Of a stretch of DNA of 64,000 nucleotides, positions 15,940-24,854 are shown piece by piece. The notes under the pieces were generated by a model. The model did not search any database. It saw nothing but the letters and a program-made list of their open reading frames with translations, and was not told the origin of the DNA. The DNA is from Bradyrhizobium sp. 4 (GTDB lineage Bacteria; Pseudomonadota; Alphaproteobacteria; Rhizobiales; Xanthobacteraceae): positions 3,410,001-3,474,000 of the forward strand of contig NZ_CP064686.1 in assembly GCF_023100905.1 (NCBI RefSeq), written 5' to 3'. Each line of letters opens with the position of its first letter. Position 1 is the first letter of the stretch. The position numbers and the translations under genes are program-made.

Positions 15940-15968
15940 GATATGGGGCTGGCCGGAAGGCTCCGCAA
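15940..15968 (-). promoter_or_regulatory. Candidate promoter of gdx
   Basis: On the minus strand a -35-like TTGCGG (15968-15963) and a -10-like CATATC (15945-15940) are separated by 17 bases. Transcription would start near 15933, only about 5 bases before riboswitch hairpin P1, which is where a guanidine-II leader should begin. The fit of spacing and start point is the main support. Confidence 0.5.
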
Positions 15969-16019
15969 TCACCAGATGAGGCTTGATCAGGCTCATTTTC
16001 CCTGCCAAACGCTGCCGCA

Positions 16020-17639
16020 ATGTCCGACATCGCCACCACAGCCGAATCGACGGCCCGTTCCTCGCTTGCCGCTGAAGTGTCGCGGCGGCGGACTTTTGCC
16101 ATCATCTCGCATCCGGACGCCGGCAAGACCACGCTGACCGAAAAGCTGCTGCTGTTCGGCGGCGCCATCAATCTGGCCGGCCAGGTCAAGGCCAAGGGCG
16201 AGCGGCGCAACACGCGTTCGGACTGGATGAAGATCGAGCGCGAGCGCGGCATCTCGGTCGTGACATCGGTTATGACCTTCGAGTTCGAAGGTCTGGTGTT
16301 CAACCTGCTGGACACTCCGGGCCACGAGGACTTTTCGGAAGACACCTATCGCACGCTCACGGCGGTCGATTCCGCCGTCATGGTGATCGACGCCGCCAAG
16401 GGCATCGAGGCGCGCACCCGAAAGCTGTTCGAGGTCTGTCGTCTTCGCGACATCCCGATCATCACCTTCATCAACAAGATGGACCGCGAGAGTCGCGACG
16501 TCTTCGAGCTCCTGGACGAGATCGAGAAGACGCTGGCGCTCGATACCACGCCGATGACCTGGCCTGTCGGCCGCGGCCGTGAGTTCCTCGGCACCTATGA
16601 CGTCGTCAATGGCGGCGTGCGTCTGCTCGAAGGCGGCGGCGCCAAGACCGGCGCGGCGCAGCAGATCGAGATCGCCGAGCTCGCCAAGCTCAACGCCAAT
16701 CTCGACGTGTCGGCGGTCAAGGACGAGCTCGAGCTCGTCACCGCGGCTTCAAAACCGTTCGAGCTCGAAGCGTTTCGCGAGGGCCATCTGACGCCGGTTT
16801 ATTTCGGCAGCGCGCTCCGCAATTTCGGCGTCGGCGACCTGCTGCAAGGGCTCGGCAAGTTCGCGCCCGAGCCGCGCGCGCAGGAGAGCGACCAGCGCAA
16901 GGTCGAAGCCACCGACCCGCGCATGAGCGCCTTCGTGTTCAAGATCCAGGCCAATATGGATCCCAACCACCGCGACCGCATCGCCTTCGCGCGGCTGTGC
17001 TCCGGCAAGCTGAGCCGCGGCATGAAGGCGAAGCTCGTGCGCACCGGCAAGAGCATGCCGCTGTCGAGCCCACAATTTTTCTTCGCGCAGGACCGTTCGG
17101 TTGCGGACGAGGCCTATGCCGGCGACGTCGTCGGCATTCCCAATCACGGCACGCTGCGCATCGGCGATACGCTGACCGACGGTGAGGATTTCAACTTCGT
17201 CGGCGTGCCGAGCTTCGCGCCGGAAATCGTTCGCCGCGTGCGCCTTACGGATGCGATGAAAGCGAAGAAGCTGAAGGAAGCGCTTCAGCAGATGTCGGAA
17301 GAGGGCGTGGTGCAGGTGTTCCGTCCCCGCGACGGCGCGCCTGCGTTGGTTGGCGTCGTCGGCGCACTGCAGCTCGACGTGCTCAAGGCCCGGCTGGATG
17401 CGGAATATTCGCTGCCGGTCGAATTCGAGGTCAGCGAGTTCCAGCTTGCACGCTGGGTCTCCTCGGAGGACCGCAAGAAGCTCGATACCTTCATCGCTGC
17501 CAATACCTCGAGCATCGCCGACGATGTCGACGGTGATCCCGTCTATCTGGCGCGGAACGAGTTCTATCTCGGCTACACAAGGGAACGGGCCGAGGGCATC
17601 GAGTTCACCAACGTCAAGGACGTCAAGAAGAAGGGGTAG
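16020..17639 (+). CDS. prfC: Peptide chain release factor 3
   Basis: A 539-residue translational GTPase. G1 is SHPDAGKTTLTEKL, the switch II region is DTPGHEDFSEDTYR, and G4 is FINKMDRESRDVFELLDE. The full length, domain II near residues 290-390 and the C-terminal RF3-specific domain (YSLPVEFEVSEFQLARWV) match RF3. RF3 removes RF1/RF2 from the ribosome after peptide release. The start at 16020 has little ribosome-site character (CGCTGCCGCA). It is divergent from gdx, the two control regions sharing about 90 bases. Confidence 0.95.
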   Translation: MSDIATTAESTARSSLAAEVSRRRTFAIISHPDAGKTTLTEKLLLFGGAINLAGQVKAKGERRNTRSDWMKIERERGISVVTSVMTFEFEGLVFNLLDTPGHEDFSEDTYRTLTAVDSAVMVIDAAKGIEARTRKLFEVCRLRDIPIITFINKMDRESRDVFELLDEIEKTLALDTTPMTWPVGRGREFLGTYDVVNGGVRLLEGGGAKTGAAQQIEIAELAKLNANLDVSAVKDELELVTAASKPFELEAFREGHLTPVYFGSALRNFGVGDLLQGLGKFAPEPRAQESDQRKVEATDPRMSAFVFKIQANMDPNHRDRIAFARLCSGKLSRGMKAKLVRTGKSMPLSSPQFFFAQDRSVADEAYAGDVVGIPNHGTLRIGDTLTDGEDFNFVGVPSFAPEIVRRVRLTDAMKAKKLKEALQQMSEEGVVQVFRPRDGAPALVGVVGALQLDVLKARLDAEYSLPVEFEVSEFQLARWVSSEDRKKLDTFIAANTSSIADDVDGDPVYLARNEFYLGYTRERAEGIEFTNVKDVKKKG

Positions 17640-17680
17640 GGCGCAGCTCCGTCGCTCTGCAGCCACTCCCCCCTTCCGCT

Positions 17681-17782
17681 GTCATGCCCCGCGAAAGCGG
17701 GCCATCCAGTACGCCGCAGCCTCTCGGCTCAATCACAAACGCCTCGGAGTACTGGGTCGCCCGTTCAAGCCGGGCGACGACA
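17681..17782. repeat. Dispersed palindromic intergenic repeat, family A
   Basis: About 100 bases after prfC contain three nested inverted repeats: CCCGC-GAAA-GCGGG (17688-17701), the pair CCAGTAC / GTACTGG around 17705 and 17753, and CGCCCG / CGGGCG flanking TTCAAG near 17759-17775. This arrangement of a boundary hairpin and internal complementary words is typical of dispersed palindromic elements of Bradyrhizobium-type genomes. No coding content. Confidence 0.7.
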
Positions 17783-17874
17783 CCGTCCTTGGACGCGCGC
17801 ATGTGAACAGCCGCAGGCTTGACGTTGCCGGCGGCAATGCCACGTTCACCCATGTGGCCTTGCGAGTTCACTTC

Positions 17875-18453
17875 ATGTGGCGCGGCATCCTTGTTTTCCT
17901 CCTGCTGGCGATCTCGACGATCGCCGCCGATGCGCGGCCCCGGCAAATCAACCCAATTCCGTTTTCGCACGAGCCGTGCAGCGTGCTCGATGGCAGGCCC
18001 TGCACGCCGTCCTATTGCAGCCCGCTCGAGCCTGGTCCCTGTATTCCCGAGATCGACTATCCCTACGGCCAGAACCTCCAGCTCACGATCCAAAGCGTGC
18101 CGTCAGAGGCCGATCGCGCCAAATACCAAAAGCCGGATCACGATCTCGATACGATCGGCGATCTCTTCGCCGAGCTGCGCAGCTGCTGGTCGCCGCCAAC
18201 GGACAATGCGCGCGCGGGCATGCAGATCGCCGTGCGTTTCAGCTTCAACAAATCGGGCGGCCTGATCGGCCCGCCGCGCCTGACCTTTGCGACGGCGGGC
18301 GTGCCCGCCGAGACGAGAATCACCTATCTCAATGCGATCAATTCATCGTTGAACGCCTGCCTGCCGCTGAAATTCACCGGCGGTCTTGGCGGTGCCATCG
18401 CCGGGCGGCCGATCGCGATCCGGTATGTCGACAATCGCGAGATCCACAAGTAG
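17875..18453 (+). CDS. Hypothetical secreted cysteine-containing protein
   Basis: A 192-residue protein from the ATG at 17875, with a signal peptide (MWRGILVFLLLAISTIAADA). The mature N-terminus is Cys- and Pro-rich (SHEPCSVLDGRPCTPSYC and GPCIPEIDYPYGQNL), with four cysteines suited to two disulfides. The C-terminal half (SCWSPP, AGMQIAVRFSFNKSGGLIG, ACLPLKFTGGLGG) resembles a TonB C-terminal-like beta-alpha fold seen in alphaproteobacterial secreted proteins. It stands alone. A function cannot be stated. Confidence 0.7.
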   Translation: MWRGILVFLLLAISTIAADARPRQINPIPFSHEPCSVLDGRPCTPSYCSPLEPGPCIPEIDYPYGQNLQLTIQSVPSEADRAKYQKPDHDLDTIGDLFAELRSCWSPPTDNARAGMQIAVRFSFNKSGGLIGPPRLTFATAGVPAETRITYLNAINSSLNACLPLKFTGGLGGAIAGRPIAIRYVDNREIHK

Positions 18454-18524
18454 CGCATTAGTTGCGACCCGCCGCCAATCGATGATACGCCATGGGCTGG
18501 GGCGTTGGTTGAGGGGAGAATCTC

Positions 18525-19109
18525 GTGGGTCTGCTGGTTATGATCCTTGGGCTTGCGCTGTTTTTCGCGGCGCATGTGTTCACGACGAAACGCGAGGCGC
18601 GCGCGCAGGCCATCGCGAGACTGGGTGAGGGGACCTACAAGATCCTCTATTCGCTTGCCTCGCTCGCGGGGCTCGCACTGATCATCTGGGGCTTCGCGCA
18701 TTATCGCGCGACCGGCTGGATCGACGTCTGGTATCCGCCGAAGGCGCTGCAGCACATCACGCTCGCGCTGATGTTGCCCGCGGTCATCCTGGTGGTCGCA
18801 TCCTACTTGCGCGGCCGCATCTATGCGACGCTGAAGCATCCGATGCTGGCCGGCATCAAGCTGTGGGCGGCGGCGCATCTTTTGGCCAATGGCGATCTCG
18901 GCTCCATCATCCTGTTCGGCTCCTTCCTGGGCTGGGCGGTGTATGATCGCATCACGCTGAAGCGTCGGACCGATGGTGGCGGTCCGCCGATTCCGGTCGG
19001 CGGCGTCACCAACGATCTGATCGCGGTCGTGGTTGGAATCGTCGCTTATCTGGCGCTGGCGTTTGCGTTCCATCCTGTCGTCATCGGCGTTCCCGTGATG
19101 GGCGGCTAG
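18525..19109 (+). CDS. NnrU family membrane protein
   Basis: A 194-residue membrane protein starting at a GTG preceded by GGGGAGA. It has about six hydrophobic segments and the NnrU family pattern: FFAAHVFTT near the N-terminus, LYSLASLAGLALIIWGF, and LKHPMLAGIKLWAAAHLLANGDLGSIILFG, with the conserved H-P-x-L-x-G-x-K-x-W-A-x-A-H core. NnrU was named from denitrification clusters of Rhodobacter, where it affects nitrite/NO metabolism, and is related to NnrU/MhpT-like methyltransferase-type membrane proteins. No nitrite or NO reductase gene is near, so the role here may be different. Confidence 0.85.
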   Translation: MGLLVMILGLALFFAAHVFTTKREARAQAIARLGEGTYKILYSLASLAGLALIIWGFAHYRATGWIDVWYPPKALQHITLALMLPAVILVVASYLRGRIYATLKHPMLAGIKLWAAAHLLANGDLGSIILFGSFLGWAVYDRITLKRRTDGGGPPIPVGGVTNDLIAVVVGIVAYLALAFAFHPVVIGVPVMGG

Positions 19110-19179
19110 CCGATCAGCACAAGACAGGACCGCATGCCATGCGCGGAAGATAACGAGAGCAACAAGCCAAGGCATTTCG

Positions 19180-20772
19180 ATGGACTGGTCGCATTCTCAG
19201 ATCCCGCCAATGCGGTTCGAGGCGCGCTTCGGCGATCGGATCGTGCCGGCATTTTGCGATCGGCCGTCGAGCCTGTGGGCGATGATCGCGGACGCCTGCG
19301 CCCGCAATCCCGACGGCGAAGCGCTGATCTCAGGCCATGTCCGGCTGAACTGGCGGCAGGCCGTCGAGCAGGCTGCGCGGATTGCGGCGGGATTTCGCAA
19401 GCTCGGATTGCAGCGCGGCGATCGTGTCGCGATCCTGCTCGGCAACCGCGTCGAATTCCCGCTGCTGCTGTTTGCTGCCGCGCATGAAGGGCTCGTCACG
19501 GTGCTGCTCAGCACGCGCCAGCAGAAGCCGGAAATCGCCTATGTGCTCGCCGACTGTGGTGCCAAAATCCTGATCCACGAGGCGGCGCTCGCGGCGCGTC
19601 TGCCGGACGCGCGGGATGTGCCCGAACTGGTCCATCGCATCGCCGTCGACGACGATCCGGCTTTGTCGCGTTTCGCGGTGCTGGCAGACAACGCGCCGGC
19701 CGCGGCGCCGGTCGAGACCAGCGAGGAGGACACCGCGATGATCCTCTACACCTCCGGCACGACAGGCAAGCCGAAGGGCGCGATGCTGGCCCATTGCAAC
19801 ATCGTCCATTCCTCGATGATCTTCGTGTCCTGCCTGCAATTGACGGCTGCCGAACGTTCGATTGCGGCAGTGCCGCTCGGCCACGTCACCGGCGTCGTCG
19901 CCAACATCACGACGATGATCTGCTGCGGTGGCGCGCTGATCATCATGCCGGAGTTCAAGGCCGGCGAATATCTCAAGCTCGCCGCGCGCGAGCGCGTCAC
20001 CTACACGGTGATGGTGCCGGCGATGTACAATCTCTGCCTGCTCCAGCCTGATTTCGCCAGTTACGATCTGTCGAGCTGGCGCATCGGCGGCTTTGGCGGC
20101 GCACCGATGCCGGTTGCCACCATCGAAAAGCTCAAGGCGATCATTCCCGGCCTCGAGCTGGCGAATTGCTATGGCGCGACCGAGACCACGTCGCCGTCCA
20201 CGATCATGCCGGGCAGGTTGACCGCAAGCCATATCGACAGCGTCGGCCTGCCGTGTCCGGGTGCGCGCATCCTGGCGATGGACGCGGACGGGCGTGAGCT
20301 GCCGCCCGGGGAGATCGGCGAGCTCTGGATCCAGAGTGCCTCCGTGATCAAGGGCTACTGGAACAATCCAAAAGCCACGGCCGAAAGCTTCACCAGCGGG
20401 TTCTGGCATTCCGGCGATCTCGGCTCGGTTGACGCGGAGGGATTTGTCCGGGTGTTCGACCGGCAGAAGGACATGATCAACCGCGGCGGCCTCAAGATCT
20501 ATTCGGCCGAGGTCGAATCCGTGCTGGCCGGCCATCCCGCCGTGGTCGAGAGCGCGATCGTCGCCAAGGCCTGCCCGGTGCTGGGCGAACGCGTTCACGC
20601 CGTGGTGGTCACGCGCGCACCAGTGGACAGCGAAGCCTTGCGCGCCTGGTGCGCGGAACGGCTGTCCGACTACAATGTCCCGGAGACCATGGTGATCACC
20701 GCGGAGCCGCTGCCGCGCAATGCCAATGGCAAGGTGCTGAAGCGGCAGCTGCGGGAGCTGTTGGGAACCTAA
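19180..20772 (+). CDS. AMP-dependent acyl-CoA synthetase / ligase
   Basis: A 530-residue ANL-superfamily enzyme. The P-loop is MILYTSGTTGKPKGAM (about residues 186-201), the A5 motif is YGATETT, the A7-A8 region is HSGDLGSVDAEGF and FDRQKDMINRGG, and the catalytic lysine lies in PRNANGKVLKRQL. It activates a carboxylate as an acyl-adenylate and transfers it to CoA. Fatty, aromatic or other acids are all possible, since the binding-pocket residues cannot be read safely. It is a single gene followed by a hairpin. Confidence 0.9.
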   Translation: MDWSHSQIPPMRFEARFGDRIVPAFCDRPSSLWAMIADACARNPDGEALISGHVRLNWRQAVEQAARIAAGFRKLGLQRGDRVAILLGNRVEFPLLLFAAAHEGLVTVLLSTRQQKPEIAYVLADCGAKILIHEAALAARLPDARDVPELVHRIAVDDDPALSRFAVLADNAPAAAPVETSEEDTAMILYTSGTTGKPKGAMLAHCNIVHSSMIFVSCLQLTAAERSIAAVPLGHVTGVVANITTMICCGGALIIMPEFKAGEYLKLAARERVTYTVMVPAMYNLCLLQPDFASYDLSSWRIGGFGGAPMPVATIEKLKAIIPGLELANCYGATETTSPSTIMPGRLTASHIDSVGLPCPGARILAMDADGRELPPGEIGELWIQSASVIKGYWNNPKATAESFTSGFWHSGDLGSVDAEGFVRVFDRQKDMINRGGLKIYSAEVESVLAGHPAVVESAIVAKACPVLGERVHAVVVTRAPVDSEALRAWCAERLSDYNVPETMVITAEPLPRNANGKVLKRQLRELLGT

Positions 20773-20773
20773 C

Positions 20774-20795
20774 CCCGGGAGATGATCTCTCCGGG
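20774..20795 (+). terminator. Hairpin after the acyl-CoA synthetase gene
   Basis: CCCGGGAG (20774-20781) pairs with CTC and CCGGG (20787-20795) with one bulged T, starting 1 base after the stop. There is no T-run after the stem, so it is a weak intrinsic terminator or a stabilising hairpin. Confidence 0.4.
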
Positions 20796-20941
20796 CTGTC
20801 TCGGGTGGTTAACGCCTTGATCGGGCTCGCTTTGCCTTGCCACCGCCATATCGTTAGGGTACCCCGCCGCCACGTGGGGGACGGGATTCCTGACGCGAAC
20901 GCATTGGCGCGCGCACCCGGACGGGCATGGGATTAGCATAA

Positions 20942-21595
20942 GTGTCTGAATTATTTGACGAAGTCGACGAGGAAGTACGTCGCGAACAGCTCAAGAAGCT
21001 GTGGGACAAGTATTCGATTTTGTTCATCGCCCTGATGGTGCTGATCGTCGCCGCCGTGGGCGGCTGGCGCGCTTACCAGTATGTGGAGGCCAAGAAAGCC
21101 GCCGAGGCCGGTGCTGCCTTCGAGAAGGCTGCAGAGCTGTCCGAGCAGGACAAGCATGCGGAGGCCGAGGCGGCCTTCACCGAGCTCGCAGCGAAGGCTC
21201 CATCGGGCTATCGCACCCTGGCGCGGCTGCGTGCTGCGGCCGAGGCGGCGGCCCGCGATCCCAAGGCGGGCGCCAAGCTCTATGACGACATCGCCGCCGA
21301 CCGCAGCGTAGGCGGCGAGTGGCAGGATCTGGCGAAGATCCGCGCGGCCGGTCTCCTGCTCGACAGCGCCGGCTATGCGGACATGCAGCAGCGGCTGGAA
21401 GCCTCCACCGCGCCCAAATCGACCTTCCGTCATACCGCCCGCGAGATGCTGGCGCTGTCGGCCTGGCGCAACAACGACATGACTGCGGCCCGCAAATGGC
21501 TGGACGCGATTGCCGAGGACGGCGAAACGCCGCCCGGCCTGCGCTCACGCGCCGAGGCGCTGCAGGCCCTGCTGCCGCCCGTAGCGAAGAGCTGA
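20942..21595 (+). CDS. YfgM-like tetratricopeptide protein (TPR_21)
   Basis: A 217-residue inner-membrane-anchored protein with a GTG start. The N-terminal cytoplasmic stretch MSELFDEVDEEVRREQLKKL is followed by one membrane helix at about residues 25-45 and a periplasmic helical-repeat domain (LYDDIAADRSVGGEWQDLAKIRAAGLL read in parts). This matches YfgM, an ancillary partner of SecYEG and PpiD that sits between hisS and bamB-der in many bacteria. Here the order is yfgM-like, lipoprotein, der. It starts a likely operon reaching the MFS gene at 24854. Confidence 0.85.
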   Translation: MSELFDEVDEEVRREQLKKLWDKYSILFIALMVLIVAAVGGWRAYQYVEAKKAAEAGAAFEKAAELSEQDKHAEAEAAFTELAAKAPSGYRTLARLRAAAEAAARDPKAGAKLYDDIAADRSVGGEWQDLAKIRAAGLLLDSAGYADMQQRLEASTAPKSTFRHTAREMLALSAWRNNDMTAARKWLDAIAEDGETPPGLRSRAEALQALLPPVAKS

Positions 21596-21621
21596 GCCGA
21601 GAGCTGAGACGAGATCCCGAT

Positions 21622-22170
21622 ATGCGCCGCACGCCACGCTTGATCGCAGCCGCCGTCCTGATCGCCTTCACGGGCGTGCTGGGCGGTTGCTCCAGCTTCG
21701 ATCCGAGCGACATGCTCGACTTCCTCGATACCAAGAAGAAGCTGCCGGGCGACCGCAAGCCGGTGTTCCCGGAAGGCGTGCCCGGCCTCGAGCAGGGTGT
21801 GCCCAAGGATATGTACAAGGGCGCGCAGCAACAGCCCGATCCGAACGGCCCCGCCGTCGCGGCTCTGCCCACCGAGCCTGCGCCCGAGCCGAAGCCGGCG
21901 AAGGGTGCCAAGGCGAAAAAGACCAGGCAGCCGGCCAGTGCGGCCGTCGCGCCGGCTGGGGCGCCCGCCGGCGAAGTCGATGGCGAGGCCCAGCCCGAGG
22001 CCGCGCCGCCCGCGGCCACTCCGCCGCCCAGGCAGAAGATCGTGCGCAAGCGCACCACCGCGCCGCCGCCCGATCAGCCCGTCCAGCAGGCGCAACCGAC
22101 CCAGACCACCCAGCAGCAAACGCAGGGCGCCTTCCCGGCACCGATGCCGAGCGGCAGCTTCTCGCGCTAA
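21622..22170 (+). CDS. Proline/alanine-rich lipoprotein
   Basis: A 182-residue protein beginning MRRTPRLIAAAVLIAFTG with a lipobox LGGC, so it should be lipidated at C23. After a short conserved segment (SSFDPSDMLDFLDTKKKLPG and PVFPEGVPGLEQGVPKDMY) the rest is low-complexity Pro, Ala, Gln and Lys with no fold signal. It lies 26 bases after the YfgM-like gene and 48 bases before der, the position usually held by bamB, whose beta-propeller it lacks. It may be a lineage-specific Bam-associated or envelope lipoprotein; the family is not known to me. Confidence 0.8.
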   Translation: MRRTPRLIAAAVLIAFTGVLGGCSSFDPSDMLDFLDTKKKLPGDRKPVFPEGVPGLEQGVPKDMYKGAQQQPDPNGPAVAALPTEPAPEPKPAKGAKAKKTRQPASAAVAPAGAPAGEVDGEAQPEAAPPAATPPPRQKIVRKRTTAPPPDQPVQQAQPTQTTQQQTQGAFPAPMPSGSFSR

Positions 22171-22218
22171 TTTTTCATTTCATTGACAGGCGCGGCTCCG
22201 GCAGCGCACGAATGACCC

Positions 22219-23601
22219 ATGTCCTTTAAGATTGCCATTATCGGCCGGCCGAATGTCGGCAAGTCGACGCTGTTCAACCGCTTGGTCGGGCAGAAGCTCG
22301 CGCTTGTCGATGATCTGCCGGGCGTCACCCGCGATCGCCGCGAGGGCGAGGCCAGGCTCGGCGATCTCGACTTCACGATCATCGACACCGCCGGCCTCGA
22401 TGAAGGCGCCAAGGGCTCGCTGACCGCCCGCATGCAGGAGCAGACGGAGGCCGCGATCGCACAGGCCGACGCGCTGTTCTTCGTGATCGATGCCCGCATG
22501 GGCCTCACGCCCAACGATCGCGCCTTCGCCGATTTCGCCCGCAAGGCCAACAAGCCGGTGCTGCTCGTCGCCAACAAGAGCGAAGGCAAGCATGGCGATG
22601 CCGGCGCGATGGAGGCTTTCGCGCTCGGCCTCGGCGATCCCATCCAGATCTCGGCCGAGCACGGCGAGGGCATGGGTGAGCTCTACGACGCTCTGCGACC
22701 GCTGATGCCGGAGCCGGTGGAGGAGGATGAGTTCGAAGACGACGAACCGCTGACGGAGGAAGAGGCCGCCACGCGCCCGATCCGGGTCGCGATCGTCGGC
22801 CGGCCCAACGCCGGCAAGTCGACGATGATCAATCATCTGCTCGGCGAGGAGCGTCTGCTGACGAGCCCGGAGGCCGGCACCACGCGCGATTCCATCGCGG
22901 TCGAGATCAACTGGAAGGGCCGCGAGTTTCGCGTGTTCGACACCGCAGGTCTGCGCCGGCGCTCCCGGATCGAGGAGAAGCTCGAAAAGCTCTCGGTCGC
23001 CGACGCACTGCGCGCGGTGCGCTTTGCCGAAGTCGTCGTGATGATGATGGACGCGCAGAACCGTTTCGAGGAGCAGGATCTTCGCATCGCCGACCTGATC
23101 GAGCGCGAGGGTCGCGCCGTCGTGCTCGCCGTCAACAAATGGGACCTGATGGAGAGCAAGGGCGGCGGCGCGATCTCGAACCTGCGCCGCGATGCCGATC
23201 ACTTGCTGCCGCAGATCAAGGGCGTGCCGATCGTCGCCGTCTCCGGCTTGATGGGCGAGGGCATCGATCGATTGATGCAGGCGATCCAGGATGCCTATGC
23301 GCTTTGGAACAGGCGTGTGTCGACCGCGGCGCTGAACCGCTGGTTCGAGGAGGCGGTCCAGGCCAATCCGCCGCCGGCCGTGTCCGGACGACGACTCAAG
23401 CTGAACTACATCACGCAGACCAAGGCCCGCCCGCCGAGCTTCGTGCTGTTCTGCTCGCGTGCGGATGCGGTGCCGCAGTCCTATCTGCGCTACCTCACCA
23501 ATTCGCTGCGTGAGGCCTTCGAGCTGCCGGGCACTCCGGTGCGCATCACCTTGCGCGAGAAGGCCAATCCGTTCGCCCACAAGCGCAAGCGGCCGTCGTG
23601 A
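22219..23601 (+). CDS. der: Ribosome-assembly GTPase Der (EngA)
   Basis: A 460-residue protein with two tandem GTPase domains, the diagnostic Der layout. Domain 1 has GRPNVGKSTLFNRL (residues 8-21) and domain 2 has GRPNAGKSTMINHLLGEERLL (about 194 onward), each followed by DTAGL. The C-terminal KH-like domain contains RRLKLNYITQTKARPPSF. Der is essential for 50S subunit maturation. Its TGA stop overlaps the GTG of the MFS gene (GTGA at 23598-23601), so the two are translationally coupled. Confidence 0.95.
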   Translation: MSFKIAIIGRPNVGKSTLFNRLVGQKLALVDDLPGVTRDRREGEARLGDLDFTIIDTAGLDEGAKGSLTARMQEQTEAAIAQADALFFVIDARMGLTPNDRAFADFARKANKPVLLVANKSEGKHGDAGAMEAFALGLGDPIQISAEHGEGMGELYDALRPLMPEPVEEDEFEDDEPLTEEEAATRPIRVAIVGRPNAGKSTMINHLLGEERLLTSPEAGTTRDSIAVEINWKGREFRVFDTAGLRRRSRIEEKLEKLSVADALRAVRFAEVVVMMMDAQNRFEEQDLRIADLIEREGRAVVLAVNKWDLMESKGGGAISNLRRDADHLLPQIKGVPIVAVSGLMGEGIDRLMQAIQDAYALWNRRVSTAALNRWFEEAVQANPPPAVSGRRLKLNYITQTKARPPSFVLFCSRADAVPQSYLRYLTNSLREAFELPGTPVRITLREKANPFAHKRKRPS

Positions 23602-24854
23602 GCAACGACGCCGGCGAGGCGATGGCGCAGGGCGCAGCGCCAGTCCGGCGCGGTGCGGTCGCCTTCATCTTCGTCACGATCCTGCTCGACATGCTCGCGC
23701 TCGGCGTGATCATGCCGATCCTGCCGAAACTGATCGAGAGCTTCGTCGATAACGACACGGCGCATGCGGCCCGCATCTTCGGGCTGTTCGGCACCGCCTG
23801 GGCGCTGATGCAGTTCGTGTTCTCGCCGGTGCTTGGCGCGCTGTCGGATCGCTTCGGGCGGCGGCCGGTGGTGCTGCTGTCGAATTTCGGGCTCGCGGCC
23901 GATTATGTGCTGATGGCGCTGGCGCCGTCGCTGGTCTGGTTGTTCGTCGGCCGCGTCATCTCGGGCATCACCTCGGCCAGCATCTCGACCGCCTTTGCCT
24001 ATATTGCAGACATCACGCCGCCGGAGCGGCGCGCTGCGGTGTTCGGCAGGATTGGCGCTGCGTTCGGCGCCGGATTCGTGCTGGGCCCGGCGTTGGGCGG
24101 CCTGCTCGGCGATATCGATCCGCGCCTGCCGTTCTGGGCCTCGGCCGCCCTGAGCTTTGCCAATGCGCTCTATGGGCTCTTCGTCCTGCCGGAATCGCTG
24201 GCGCCGGACAAGCGCGCACCGTTCCGCTGGAGGAGCGCCAATCCGCTCGGCGCGCTCCGCCTGCTGCGTTCCAACGCGGTGCTCGCTGCGTTGTCAGTCG
24301 TCAACTTCATCGCGCAGGTCGCGCATGTCGTGCTGCCCTCGACCTTCGTGCTCTACGCGACCTATCGCTACGGCTGGGATTCGAAGACCGTGGGATTGAC
24401 GCTGGCGATGGTCGGCGTCTGCGCCATGGTGGTGCAGGGGCTCGCGATCGGCCCGATCGTGCGTGTGCTCGGCGAGCGCAATGCGTTGTTGATGGGCCTG
24501 TGCTGTGGCGCGATCGGCTTCGTGATCTTCGGCGCGGCGCCGACCGGGCCGCTGTTCTGGATCGGCATTCCCGTGATGTCGCTGTGGGGCATTTCGGGCG
24601 CTGCCATGCAATCGCTGATGACGCGGCTGGTCGCGCCTGATCAGCAGGGCCAGTTGCAGGGCGCGACCGCGAGCGTGCAGAGCGTGTCGCAGCTCGTCGG
24701 CCCGTTCCTGTTCACGCTGACGTTTTCATACTTCATCGGCGCCAGCGCGCCGTGGCAGCTGCCCGGCGCGCCGTTCCTGCTCGCGGCGGTGCTGATGGTG
24801 GCGTGCGTGGCGATTGCTGTGCGGGCGCTGGGCGCGGCGAAGACGGTTGCGTAG
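23598..24854 (+). CDS. MFS transporter, TCR/Tet family
   Basis: A 418-residue transporter with 12 membrane segments, GTG start overlapping der. The loop 2-3 motif is GALSDRFGRRPVVLLS, characteristic of the drug:H+ antiporter DHA1 group, and the N-terminal LLDMLALGVIMPILPKLI with the D-x-x-x-x-G-x-x-x-P pattern is the TetA/TCR signature. Such proteins usually export tetracycline-like or other amphiphilic compounds; the real substrate is unknown. No tetR-type gene is adjacent. Being coupled to der suggests constitutive expression. A palindromic repeat starts at its stop codon. Confidence 0.9.
   Translation: MSNDAGEAMAQGAAPVRRGAVAFIFVTILLDMLALGVIMPILPKLIESFVDNDTAHAARIFGLFGTAWALMQFVFSPVLGALSDRFGRRPVVLLSNFGLAADYVLMALAPSLVWLFVGRVISGITSASISTAFAYIADITPPERRAAVFGRIGAAFGAGFVLGPALGGLLGDIDPRLPFWASAALSFANALYGLFVLPESLAPDKRAPFRWRSANPLGALRLLRSNAVLAALSVVNFIAQVAHVVLPSTFVLYATYRYGWDSKTVGLTLAMVGVCAMVVQGLAIGPIVRVLGERNALLMGLCCGAIGFVIFGAAPTGPLFWIGIPVMSLWGISGAAMQSLMTRLVAPDQQGQLQGATASVQSVSQLVGPFLFTLTFSYFIGASAPWQLPGAPFLLAAVLMVACVAIAVRALGAAKTVA

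Noticed and set aside
18525..19109. Evidence for a denitrification cluster because of NnrU
   Set aside because: No nir, nor or nos genes are within the window.
23598..24854. A tetracycline-resistance determinant
   Set aside because: Only the TCR-type signature is seen; it is coupled to der and lacks a TetR partner, so the substrate is left open.
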